A stretch of 64,000 nt of DNA from Pelodera strongyloides (taxonomy: Eukaryota > Nematoda > Chromadorea > Rhabditida > Rhabditidae): positions 558,001-622,000 of the forward strand of contig JAANDG010000010.1 in the NCBI GenBank assembly GCA_036852015.1. The letters run 5' to 3'. The stretch's first letter is position 1, and each line of letters begins with the position of its first letter. The notes beneath the pieces were generated by a model, which saw only the letters and a list, made by a program, of their open reading frames with translations, ran no database searches and had not been told where the DNA came from. This document shows positions 11,134 through 23,351 of this stretch, piece by piece. A program made the position numbers and the translations under genes.

Positions 11134-13331
11134 TTGATAAGAAATGAAAAAGAGTATAAAGTACACTGAGATAAAAAAAAATGGTAGACGAGCCAAATAA
11201 TTATGTAGAAAAAACAACTGAAGTACATCAGTTGTTCTATAAAAAAAACGTATACGCACCACATCCATATGCTCAAACAACTGATCGCATTTATCTTTCT
11301 GCTCGGAAGTTTCTGATGATGCATCGCAATTTTCAGCAAGAGTCTTAGCGCATGTCTTCTGATCTAAATACGGACAAGCGGTCCTTCGCTGCATGACATA
11401 AAAAAACAAAAAAAAAAAAAAAATGCAGGCTTTGCTTGCATTTTCAAATACATAACTATGTTTGCCTACCTTTCCCATTACATGTATCTGGATCAAATTC
11501 CGCAAATACTGTATTGATTTCTTTACAGTTTGTTTCGTCAGCACGAAGTTTGCACTGTTCACGGAAAATCTTAAAAATAATGGTTGAGATCAACACTACC
11601 ATTGAATACGGAGTGAGCCGTTCAGCAAAGAACCATTTGCTCCGAAATCAGAGATAAGAGGTTAGGAAATGGCCAACCCTGCATTGGCGTAAGTGGTGAT
11701 CCTTTTTGGGGCACCAGTTCTCGAATATGGAAAACCCTGTGTTGGTATCTAAGGCACCCTAAAATAAAATAAAAATAGTTTCGACTGTCAGTGCCAGGCC
11801 TTGTTTGAAGAATAATTCAATACATAATAATTTCAAGAATTGTGACAGTTTTTTTACTCACTGTGACAAAGCCAACGCAAGATCGTCCGTTATCTTCGCA
11901 AACAGTTTGTAGTTCAGCAATTTTACTCTGAAATGACAAAGTAAGCACGTGTTAAACTAGGATTTGCCCATGTCCTGTTTAAACGTTGTTGTGCTGTGGT
12001 GTTTATGAATTCAAACATATGAGTCGAGCAAAGTATTTATGCCGCGTGTTCTTGTTACGACATAGGGGCACACTGAGGCATTCAAGAGAAAATCATTTCC
12101 TTCTACGCTAAAAGTGGGCGGCAGCACACGTGACCGCCATAAAAGAGACACACTAGAATGGCCCTCACGCATGAATAGATGATGTTGAATAGTGAGAGAG
12201 ACCAAACTAGAATGCCTTAAACGTAACTAAACAAAGACATAAGTGTTGTGAGAACACAGCACTTACACACGCAAGACTCTGAAATCAGTAATGTATAAAC
12301 TTTAGTTGGGTTCATAGAAGTGAATCAAAAGACTTCTCACCGTCGAATCTGCAGCATGTCTTACGAGTTCATTGCAGGCCTGCACTTGTGATCTTCTCCT
12401 AGTTTCTTGGTCGTAGGAACATTCTCTTTCTATCGCGGTAATGCATTTATCTAGCTGAGAAATGAGATATTCAGTGCACACCACAGAAAGTAAATGCGCT
12501 TTGTGTTTCTATCTTTCCGACGCATGCATGTGGTTTGTGGTAGAAACCTCTGTACGTAATCGGGGCTTGGAGTTTTCAACAGACGAGAACGAATCGGCGA
12601 AACCTCAAAAGCTGCAGCGTACGAACGAATACCCCACAACAGAAGATCGCCCACCATTTCAACTGGTAAACAAACACGACTGCGTGTTTCCTTGCACTCC
12701 TTCAACGTAGAACTGGGGCAATGGTTCTGAATAATCTGAAAAAAAAAACAATAAGTTAATAAAAAATTAGATATATACCAAATTATATAATAAAACCAAA
12801 ACATCTCACCTTACACTGCTCGTCGACCACGTTGTGCATACAAAATTTATTGTACAAGTAGGGAATATGGGAGTTGTTTTGCGAGATGCTTTCCTGCAAA
12901 CAGCAATACTAAACATGATCTAGTTATTAGTGTGCAAAACTTTATGCGTCTTTGAAATGAGTACGCCTCGTCGATGGCCTACAGTTAGAGCATATGATGG
13001 AAAACAACCAAACGAAACAACAAAACATAGAAAACAGAAAAACCGAAAATAACCTGTGTAAATAGACGACAATAGTGGTCACTACTCTTGCAGAAGTTGT
13101 CAAGTTGCGATATCATGGTGTCCTAAAGTACAAAACAATTCACAGACGGACGATTATCCGGTAATCTGCTGTGTCAATCTTTCACTTAAACAGGATTTTC
13201 AGCTCCACAGTGGGAACGAGGGTCTGCTAGTTTGACATGAAAATTTGTGGCATTTGTGCGAACATGAAAGTATTTATACGTTGGAATTGGAGAATTTCCT
13301 AGGAGCTTCATTTTTTGCACTGTGAAAGTTT

Positions 13332-13645
13332 TTAAAGGGAATGTCAAGCCGGTTTTTCAAGTTGGGCTCAAAAAAAGCTTATGTTTTGAAGGTAAGGAAA
13401 GTGAAAATAAAAATAAACAAAAACTTTCATATAAGAAGAAAAACAATTTCAAACCCCTCCAAAAAACTCCTTCAATATGGGATTCTGGTCATTTGGACAA
13501 AATCAGAACTATTCTCTGTCCGCAGGACCGTTTGCTGTTAGACAGCAAAGAAAAAGAGGAGAGCGCGAGAGAAATTTTGTAAACTACGGTATTTGTGACA
13601 GCGTGTTATAGAATATCTGTGAATCAGGCTTGACATTCGCTTTAA
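13332..13645. mobile_element. TTAA-bounded element, ends TTAAAGGGAATGTCAAGCC
   Basis: The ends are inverted (GGCTTGACATTCGCTTTAA on the right) and bounded by TTAA. The ~314-bp interior has A-rich frames but no recognisable transposase. It lies in gene B intron 30 just 3' of the 13895-13695 exon. Confidence 0.6.
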
Positions 13646-16413
13646 CAGCCGCTCGAACCCGTGGCCAAATCCGCGAACAAGTAATCTGACATACCGGTCT
13701 AGCAAGAATGCGGCTCTTAACCATTTCGCACATTTCTGGTTCAGCGCCGTCCGCAATACAGTATTTTTTGAGAATCTCAGGTGATTTGGATGGAGAACTG
13801 CTCAGCACATCAAGATCTCCTTTACGGATCTCAGTGGTAAGAATTCCCTTGCAGACGGGTACATCACGATATGTTTCACACAACTTCGTCAGTTCCTAAA
13901 ATAGTCAGACTAGAGAAGAAATATAGCCACAAGTGACGATTCGATGTGACTGCTGTATCGTGGGGGATCGCCATTTAATCAATATATTGACTGACTGAAG
14001 GACGGTGTCTCGCACATATAGTATTGGGACCTTGGATGGACATAGAATACAAATATATAAACATTTTAGTATGCGCACTTGGTAAGGGCATGTTAACATA
14101 CTTGGCACAAAGGCATCAGCCCGGCATTCGCATCACAAATCAAACCGAATTTATCAATTATTGGCGACTTTTCATCGAGAAGCGCCTAAATAAGTGGGCC
14201 AATAATAATGCCTAAAAATATTTTTTTCGTCTTCGTGGACAGACGCGTCTTTGTTGCTGAAGGAATTAAGAATTTGTGTCTTGAATTTTCAACAAAAAAA
14301 GTTTTCTTTCAATTTTTTACATAAGATCTTCCTTCCAAGCAAAAATACCTTCAGAATTCGCTGACAATTAGTTCTTTTTGCTTTGTCAAAGCAAATAAAT
14401 TGAAGGGCGTCGATGATAAGAGTTTCGGCAGTCTATAAAAGATATTGCATAGGTTACGATTTTTTTATTGTGCCCAGGAATTATTCACATTATATTTAAA
14501 CTACATGATATATGTGCACGATTACCCTATAAAAGTGGGTAACTTTACTGTCGTCGTGCGTCGTGCTAACGATAATAATATTTCGGAAAACAACCTTTTG
14601 GCTAGAAAGATACTCCTTGCATGTGTTCTTATTCGAACTTGGACCACAAACATTATTCAGATGCTCCATTGTTTTATTCACGTCAGCAACACTGGCCTCG
14701 GACAGTGCGAGTTGCAAATCATATCTGAGAATAAGGAGTGCGTAAAAATACAGATTTTTTTTTATTCATTGCAGGCGAGGCGAAATTCGTGTGGAATATG
14801 CAAGTCTTACTTCGGAACGAGTTTATCACAGCCAGCTGATCCGTCAGAATGGAACTGCTTGCAGAGATTGTAGAGATTCTAAAATTGTATAATTGAGCAA
14901 AGCACGGTTTGAGAAAAAGTGGCATTGAAGGAATAGGTATAAACATAAATATAGCAACATACTTTGCAACCTTTTCCTGAGAATGAGCCAGGATTTTCAC
15001 AATGTTTCACAAAGGCATGATGAATGGCACCCGCGGTATTCAGCTTCTGTTAACGGGAACATATTTAAAGATTTGCAAACGAAAATTATATTCAACCGGC
15101 TTGTGAGGGCACAAGCAGAACATGTGACCAATCATCTTGTGCTCAAAAAAAGATCTGTCAAACGAGTACCTCTCCAGAGATTTCGCAAAGAGTAGAGTGT
15201 GCAAAATTGTCAATACAGAGAAGGTACAAGTTCACAGCAACCTCCTAAATGATACTGGAATAAAACATAATATTTGTATTAAATTCCTCAATAATCTGCT
15301 AGAATGTAAATATTGTTCACAAAAATCTAACCATAAGAACTAGCGATGTACCATTTAACGACCATCTAGTTTTTCTGACTTTAGTGCTCCAAAAGTAGAG
15401 TCGAGCCGAAAATACTGTCCCGACTACTCTCGAAAAGAGAACACATTTTCTTGTGTTGTTCCAACTCATAGTGACATACCTTGTCCATTCCTGCGAACAG
15501 TTTTCTGCAGTTTTCTTTGTTTTGCACTTCTTTTTGGGTTATACAGTTCCACTTCACAGATAACTTACACTCTTGGCATTCTGAAATATCCATGGTGCGG
15601 ACTGAGTCTGACATGGACGAAACAACTTGTGAAACAGACTAACTTACGGTATCCTCGAACTAATTAAAGTAAATTTGAAATTAAGTTCTAGACGGAAACT
15701 GTGGATTCGTTTATTGTGTTGGAGCTAATATACAACACAATATTCAAGATACCGAATATATTCACCAACCTGTATTGCAAATAGTAGGGTCAAAATTAAT
15801 ATTTTGTGCCAAGTTCTGAACTTCCAAACAGTCTGCGGATGTCGATCGCTCGCATCGTTTTTGCAACTCCTTTAAACAGGGTTTTGTTATTTCAATGCCA
15901 ACTTTGATACTAAAATGAACGTCACGTCAAACTTACTGTACAAAGAAAGGTTTTCATTTTCTTCCTATCGGAGCACGAAGCCTTCAGACGTCCAGAAAGC
16001 TGTCCCATTTTTTCAGCGGTCTGAAGAAAGAATATTCGGAAACAGTTAAGAACGTTTGTGTTTTGAGAGCTTTGTTATTCCAGCTCTGAACACGGGCATG
16101 TACATGTAAGTGTAACTCACATCCATCATGTTGCGACACGATGAAGTATCGTACGGCTTCGTCGAGGCGCACATTTTATCGATAAGCTCGGTGGCGGCCT
16201 GAACCAATATTACCGTTCGAACAACGATCCTCAGAGCGGCATGTAGTATGAAAAGTAACGATGCCCATCATTGAAGGGATACATGTTATCACGTATTTAG
16301 TGTGAATGATCTATGCTTTGGTATGTTGTAAGAGGATGGCAAACTTCGTAGTATATACGCGTGCAATGCTTGTTATGTGCACATAGTATATCACTAATTA
16401 ACAAAGATCGCAC

Positions 16414-16519
16414 CGTGTTCTTAAGAAGAGTTGTAGAAATATTCTTGCATTTTACATAAAGGGTCGCCTTCGCGGGGGGATTGGTCACAGTAGTATTGCA
16501 AGTTACCCAGGCATTCTTG
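16414..16519 (-). other. Gene B exon 19 with apparent 2-nt deletion
   Basis: The exon reads QECLGNLQYYC and REGDP in the entry frame, matching KECLESLHKAC and KGDP of gene C. After that the matching residues (YVKCKNISTTLLKNT, against YEQCKALSETIADNE in C) are found only in another frame. The entry frame itself reaches TAA at 16421. The exon is 106 nt against 108 nt in C, with the donor at GTGCGA, so a 2-nt loss near 16458 explains both the length and the frame change. Confidence 0.75.
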
Positions 16520-19500
16520 CTGTAATTTGCACGTGTTCACGGCTGCCAGTAAAAAAATTAATTTACTGATTCTCCTGAAAATTTTTGGCTGCTTCTCATG
16601 AATAAAAAGTTTGTTAAAGTTTAAAATTAGGAACGTCCTTCAGGGACAACTGAAGAGGTCTGCAGTCCGCTTTGGTCTACCGAAGTAGTGCGCTCCAGAT
16701 GTAGAAGTCATATTTGATCATGGTTACCAGCCCTGATCCAAGATAAACGTTCCCAAGTTTTCACCTGGTTGCTGGTCGTGAATAACCATATGTTAAAAGT
16801 AACGCATTAATAGCCTTACTAGCAACACGAACGGAACATAGCTTGTATAAATGCTTACGAAGCTAATCTTGCTCGTAGTTTCGCATTGGATTCTCTGGAG
16901 AAACCCGCATCCTCTAGTATTTTTTCCGGAACATGCGTTGTGTAGCAACTAAATAAGAAAAGGAAAAGCATCTTTATTTGTAGCAAAGAAAGCTTAAACA
17001 ATCTTATTTGCATCTAATTTACAATCACAAAACAGGGTTAATTTGAAGCGTTGCCTACCTCACAAATAACGTGTTTGTTCCTTTTCCACGGTTCACAATT
17101 TGCTTTTGTCAAATCTTCGACTGTTTTGTCATTGAGCACAATTCTCTAGAAGAAAATAAACGAAAATAAATAAATCAGAAGCACGTCAGTTCATAATCAT
17201 GTCTTAATTTTATTTATCCGAAAAATTACGATTGACTTACCTCTAGCAGCTCTATGCAAAGCTTGGTTTCGTGACAGACTGTGGGGAAAATAAGGTAGTG
17301 CTCCTAAAGAAGTAGTTTCAAACCGTCTGGACGGTTCAACACATCCGGAATACAATTGTATCGCGTTTGACAAGGGCGGGTGTTGTATTTTCGTGCTGTA
17401 GCCTTTGTAATAACTATTAGAAATAAGCACTAGCAACTTACGGCTGCTTTTTCCACAAATAATTGGCAGATTGGGGAAGAAATATCAGCTTCATCGCAGT
17501 ATTTCAGCAGAAGGCGTTTCTTTTCGGCTGGTGCAGTGGACGAAAATGTATTGATCGCATCTGCTGCTTTATTTTTTTCGAGCAACACCGAGCAGGTATA
17601 CCTTTTGTTCACGCAGTCGTCGAGAATGATCTGTACCAATAAGATAATATGTAACGTTTCCGACTACTGCGATACCTAAAGAACAACCGAACTACCGTAG
17701 TGCTACCCGTGGGGAACAACCATTCCAAAAACATGCACATCAAACCAAAGTGACCCTTGGCTTGGTTATCAAAGCAACGAAAGTACAATTAACCTGGCAT
17801 GAAGATAATTGCGACCAACTACCAGCATCGCATCCTCTACTTATTGAGTCCAAGTCGTCCTTGACTGCCTACAAGCAAATTGAAGCCTGCTCGAATGTTC
17901 TGGTCTTTTTTACCTTTTACATTTTTAACAACTTGGATACCTTTTTAACAACTTGCAAAATCAAGAACATTGTAGAAGACTAACCGTTATAATATTATGG
18001 CAAGCTGTGGCATATGTGGCACACAAATTGCTGTGGATTCGTTGGAAATTGCCCTAAACAGAAGGAAGCTATTAGTCGAAAGCTGGAGCAACTCAAGCTG
18101 TGGTCCAAATACGGTGAAACGACTAACACGTAACACGTACCCCTTGACTACTATCCCGCACGTTGATTATTCCTGTTCTACAATCACTATCCGGGTTCTT
18201 TTCACATAATTTTGCAAGTCTCTGGACAATCTCAGACGTGTCTTTTGTTTTTCCAAATTCCAAACTCCACAGCACTGCAACGTCACGTTAAATAGAAATT
18301 CATGAGGAACATTAACAGGGCGGAAGGATAATATTTTAGATTCAAGACTAACCAAATTCTCGCAGTACTTGTCCACATCCAACTGTATTGGGATAGAAGG
18401 TACAGAACTTGTTAATTCTCTGTAAAGAGCACTATGACTTTTGCCCATTATCGTATTTTCTTTGCATTTGGTATAATAGATTGAGTGTGTGAAAATGTGG
18501 CTGAATTCTATCATGGGATCGTATAAGGCTGCTGAAGGGTCATCGCATTATCTGGTGATCTAGCAAATAGTAAGCAAACAGCAATAATATCTGCGAATAT
18601 ATTTTCTAGAACACGCTTATGGCTGGATATACACCACGTAAATAAAAACAAACCAGACAATAGGCAGAATTAAGTAGCTCTTCATTGTGACATTCCGCCC
18701 ATAACTTCCTTGGGTCTTGCTCGAGAAGCTGAAAAGAAAAGAATCTATTGAACAAAATGACTACGCCAAGGATGCATGTTTGGCCAGATGGGCCAGACCA
18801 AGCACGTGCCGTTTGTACGTAGCAGTATTAACTAATCGATACTTCTTAATTTTGAAAGCGGCTTGCCTTTTGACAGTAATCGCAAAGCTTGCCCTCCAAC
18901 TTGCAACTGTCGGTACATATACGAGCGAACTTATCCTGAAACTTTCAATAATTTAAATGAATTAGTGTTTATGGAAGACAATACAAATAACAAGGAATTT
19001 CGATACAAGCAACGCAAAATGTATTCTACCGGGTTTGCGTCCAGATCATTTGTGACTCCTTTGCAGTAGCGCCGACTATATGCAGTCCCTCCTTCGATGC
19101 AATATTTTTCGTATGCATCTCGTGTCCCGTCGTTTGTTGAAGTTTCTTTGCAAAATGCTTCCTGTGCATGCAGGGGACCGCACTCCTTGCTCTTACCGTT
19201 TCTGCACACGGTCTTGTAAATCTAAATTGTGTTTGTTTATTACATACCAACTAATCAAGTTAGTCTTAAATCGTAAAAAACTTAAACTTTGGGACTCTGG
19301 CCAATACTCAAACAGATAGTATGACATAATTATACTTGATACATGTGCGCATACTCCGGACGATGTCAATTGAAAAGAATACCTGACAAGCTGGAGGCCA
19401 TTCATTTTGACAAAGCAGATATGCGCTCCTATACGGCTCGCAGTACCTCTGCATCCATCTCGGTGTTTCGGCTACTGTCTTCAATGATTTGTCGTTATTG

Positions 19501-21822
19501 CCATATAGCCTGTACTCTGTTTATTTATAAGTATCTTCGCGAGTTTTTAAACTAATGGGTCATATCGAATCAACGAAATATTCGCGGCAGTTTCTCTCGA
19601 CAGATGAATAAATATGCACAAAGGTGGCTAGTAAACGAACAACCTTTTGCAGCCCATCGCAGTAGTGTACTAATTCATATCCATCAAACTGGCAAATTTC
19701 CGATTTTGTTGCCAGTGCTGCTAATACGTCCTTAATAAGTTTTTTTTTGAAAAGAATGCAAATGCACGTCTTATATTTTGCTCGCACTGGCTCAAGGTTT
19801 GGGTTTATACAAAGTATTGATAATGCAACAATGCGAACACCTGTTTCATTTCCTTGCGAATACGTTCACACAAAATCGAATCTGGATTACAGACTTCGAG
19901 CATGGCTTTGTCACAATGTAAGCCATGCGCAGAGTAAATGCAGGGCATCAGCACCTACGTAAAGTTTAAATTGGAGTATTAGCATTCGGTGTCGGCCGGT
20001 GAGCGAATCGTAGCACGGATAGCCTTTATCAAGCCTCCTACGGGAGGCACGCCAACTCTTCTATAGATTGTTAAACAATAAACCATTATGAATAATGGTT
20101 TCCCAAAAAAATCCGCAACTGTTTGGTCCATTCGATGACATTGTGCCAACTTTCCCCCATACACGTACCGTCCGACACAGGTCCTAGACGCACATACAGA
20201 CAGGCCAGTTCTCCCATGATTCATCCAATTGTTTTTACACAGACTAAACTTTCCAAGTGTAGCTATAATAAATTGAGATCTACCTTCTCTTTAATCCACG
20301 GTGATGCCTGTGTGATCATCATCTCCACGTAGGTCTGAAAAAGTGTGCAAAACGACAGGACAAATCAAACTAACGGCCGCTTCTTGGAAACACATCTCAA
20401 ATAACTGCATTCCTATGTAAGTACGCTAAGTGGGGTCAAATTGGGGTCAAATAGTTTTTATTTTTATATATTCTAATAATGCTACTTTGCGGTCGTATTG
20501 TATTAGGTCGTTTCGCATATAGTTCGTTAACTTACAATTAGACAGCATTTGCCGTTTTCAGGCTTTTGTGTCCTTTTGTGTTTGTTTATGTGGTTTGTTC
20601 GTAGTGCTTGGACTAATCGACCAAAAAACAGAAACTTTCATCACGTGAGAAAGTTTGTGTGACGACGTACCATGCATGCAGTCTTATATTTCTGAATCCC
20701 ATTCGCCATTTTTTCCTTGCAATTTGTATTCCAATAAAAGTCATCGTTATCTGTGTTGATGCTCTAGATATTAGTAGATTTATTTGTCAACAGAGGTTCA
20801 TATCAAGGAAAAACACACGGACAAGAAAAACCAGCACATTGTGCCACAAGTCATCGAATCCCTTGTAAGTAACGCCCCTGCGTTCAGCCCTTTTTTTACA
20901 AAGAGCTCTGAATATTGCTAGTTTTATCTTGTTTCAGTAGGGAAATTTCTCTGAACTTAAGAGGAAGTGAAAACGTCAGTATCTCGTTATGTTTTCTCTT
21001 ATATCTCCGCTAGATGGTTCAGTATTTATTCATACTGTTTGTTTAAGTTTACCTTTGTATGCTCAAATTAAAATATAAAAATCCCTTTAATTTAAGTTAT
21101 ACTCACCATCATGTAATTGCATGTGTAAATTGGAAACCCCGATGTCGCGTCACAAATGTCGTTGAAGTATATTACGTTATCGCCAGTCCCTCGCTGAATT
21201 ATATCTTGGCAATACAGACGAAACCAAGTGCGTTAGCTAATTTAGCGCTGACAATTATGTTGGTTGTTAGTGTTGACCGATTTCTTATGTGCCTATGTGG
21301 TACATATGAATTCAACGTCGCGGCGCTTCCGGCCCAGGCTAGGCACAATAGTAAACTGCTAAATTGTATTATCTGACATTTTATTTTGGCGTCATGCGAA
21401 TCAAAATCAGATTATGCATGGGAGAGAATGAAATTGAAAAACCGCGTTGCATGGACAAAGCGAACACTGTCCCTATACAAGTAGTTCAGTAAGGAAAGCA
21501 TTTGAAAATGCAAGGGATGGAACACACCTTATTAAGCAGAATATTCGCATTGCAAGTTTCTTTACCATCGTCATCGCATGATTCCTTTAATAGCCCTTTA
21601 AGCCCTTCATATGTAGCAGGTCCGCCACCAATGTGTCCCACCATACTTTCAGCTGCCCACGTTACGTGCGCGAGGTACGTTAGCAATAAAATGAACACCG
21701 TTCGGTCAGGGTTCCTGAAATACGCACATATTTAACTTCTCATGTTACGCATTTTGAAATTTTGAAGCACCCTCCTCGTCTACTCAAAAATGGGTGGCAA
21801 AAATTGCGTTTTCTTTCGTAGA

Positions 21823-21945
21823 TAAACTACGAAATACGAAACTACGAAAAGCTACGAAACTATGAAACTACGAAAAAAACTAAAGAAAAACTACGAAAGT
21901 TTATCTTTCGTTTCGTAGTTTCGTAGTTTAAGTTAATAAGTTTAA
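21823..21945. repeat. ACTACGAAA repeats in direct and inverted order
   Basis: Several imperfect copies of ACTACGAAA are followed by the reverse complement TTTCGTAGTTTCGTAGTTT, so the stretch could fold as a hairpin. It lies upstream of gene B exon 1. Confidence 0.6.
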
Positions 21946-22325
21946 AAACCCACCTGCTCACAACAGGCATCACACACCAAATCACGTTGTCGTTTTAATA
22001 CAACTAATTATAAGTAAGTGCTTCTACAGAGGGCTTATCCTAATTGGCTTTTAGTATAAAAAACATGTATTGATATGTGGTTTCAGACTTTTTGATGGTC
22101 CGTTCTTGCGACTAGTTACCACCTCTTTGAACAATATCGAAGTCCAACGGATGGTGTTTTAAACCTATTCTTCTAACTCCGTTGGCCTTGCTTTATATGC
22201 AAATTACTGGTGAGAGGTGAATGGGAGAAAGCAGTCACTGCCCATATCATAACGTCGTGTGGAATCCTCATAATAAGCATGTGATTATAAAAGCTTAGCG
22301 CGCCTCGAATATTAGTATGCGCAAA

Positions 22326-22796
22326 CTAGAAAATCACCTTGTTTTTATGCTTTAGTTTAATTGTACAAAGGTAAACTTAAGCAAAGAGCATGAAAAATTT
22401 TTTTTTTTTTTTGAATTATTCTCTAGTGAAGATATTAGGTAAAAACGTGAGTATTGATCGATCTTCCGATAAAAAGAGTGCATCAATATAAACTCGGGAA
22501 GCTAAGATATATGGCTGAACCACACTGTTTTTCATTGTTTTGAGTAAAAAAAAACTATGAAAACTACAGTTTATTTTGCTCAAAACAGTGTGTTTCAGCC
22601 ATTTCTCTTAGCTTCCCTGGTTTATGTTGCAGTATTATTTTATCGGAATATCGATCAATACTCATCTTTTTTACCTAATATCTTCCCTAGGGAATAATTC
22701 AAAAAATATTTTTATGCTCTTTGTTTAAGTTTACCTTTGTAGAATCAAACGAAAGCATAAAAACAAGGTGATTTTCTAGTGAACCCATCCCTTTAA
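22326..22796. mobile_element. Large inverted repeat (arms ~200 bp), TTAA right end
   Basis: The left arm starts near TAGAAAATCACCTTGTTTTT. The right arm carries AAAAACAAGGTGATTTTCTA, then a tail ending CCCATCCCTTTAA. Further pairs are GGTAAACTTAA/TTAAGTTTACC, GATCGATC blocks and GTGTGGTTCAGCC-like blocks around 22520-22610. The right end resembles the TTAAAGGG terminus of other elements here; the left terminus is missing. A related fragment (GTTTAAGTTTACCTTTGTA) is at about 21040 in gene B intron 2. Confidence 0.65.
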
Positions 22797-23351
22797 CCGC
22801 GGCGGTAAGCGTTCGCGAAGAGTTGAATTTGTTATTGAAATTGTTTTAATTGTGTCGTAGCGCTGACGCGCATCAATATTCTACACTACACTACATCAAT
22901 CCTTTCACATTAAAAACAGTACAAAGATAATATGCGTCAAAGTGTTATAACAACCGGCTTTTGAAACATGGAACATGGTTACAATGGTGACACGTAATTG
23001 CGGACTGCTAATTCGTGGCTATTGCATTTTACGCATATTTCGGTATTCAGTTTTCCGGCAGGTTTTTTTGAAACACAAATCGCTACGTTGGAAATCCATA
23101 CGGATTAGCGTAAATTTCTTATAAATCGTGCGCTTAAATACTGTGCGTCCTTGACTTTACATCAGACACCCGCGTTAATTTTCGCCTTGCTGCTCACACA
23201 AGTGGTCGGAGGTATGTGTCACATTTCTAATTTTCTTACAATGCAGTCAGTATCGTGGACTTTTAAGTGTCTTCTTCCGATACGCAATTATGTAGAATTC
23301 GTTTACAAACCACACTTCATATCTCTTAAAAGTAGGTAGCTTTCAGGAACT

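Larger units (their letters stand above)
9271..21714 (-). pseudogene. Gene B: full-length 44-exon paralogue, probably decaying
   Basis: Exons 5'->3': 21714-21528, 21193-21107, 20763-20671, 20334-20284, 19954-19841, 19730-19644, 19478-19383, 19221-19030, 18935-18867, 18728-18654, 18419-18353, 18274-18141, 18053-17985, 17868-17794, 17630-17442, 17303-17241, 17145-17059, 16948-16859, 16519-16414, 16198-16121, 16020-15937, 15869-15770, 15580-15480, 15244-15170, 15046-14963, 14878-14811, 14724-14595, 14432-14349, 14185-14102, 13895-13695, 13122-13054, 12893-12810, 12735-12655, 12454-12341, 11927-11862, 11758-11678, 11569-11470, 11363-11260, 10878-10807, 10659-10576, 10421-10345, 10151-9929, 9519-9463, 9303-9271. 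Every exon has a counterpart in gene C with equal or nearly equal length and phase. The signal-peptide core (VFILLLTYLAHVTWA) is intact, but no in-frame ATG precedes it in its exon. Exon 19 carries a 2-nt frameshift. Introns after exons 9, 40 and 41 begin with GC. All other exons are open, so decay is recent, an upstream coding exon was missed, or these are sequence errors. Confidence 0.75.
21715..23351. promoter_or_regulatory. Head-to-head intergenic region of genes B and C
   Basis: The two paralogues diverge from this 1.6-kb stretch, so it should hold both promoters. Both first coding exons start at an acceptor-like TTTCAG directly followed by GAAC, suggesting 5' UTR introns. For C a donor-like GGAG/GTATGT at 23211 could end the noncoding first exon, and TTATAAAT near 23118 is a possible TATA element. 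The region also contains ACTACGAAA-type repeats in both orientations (21823-21945) and a long inverted repeat (22326-22796). Confidence 0.4.
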
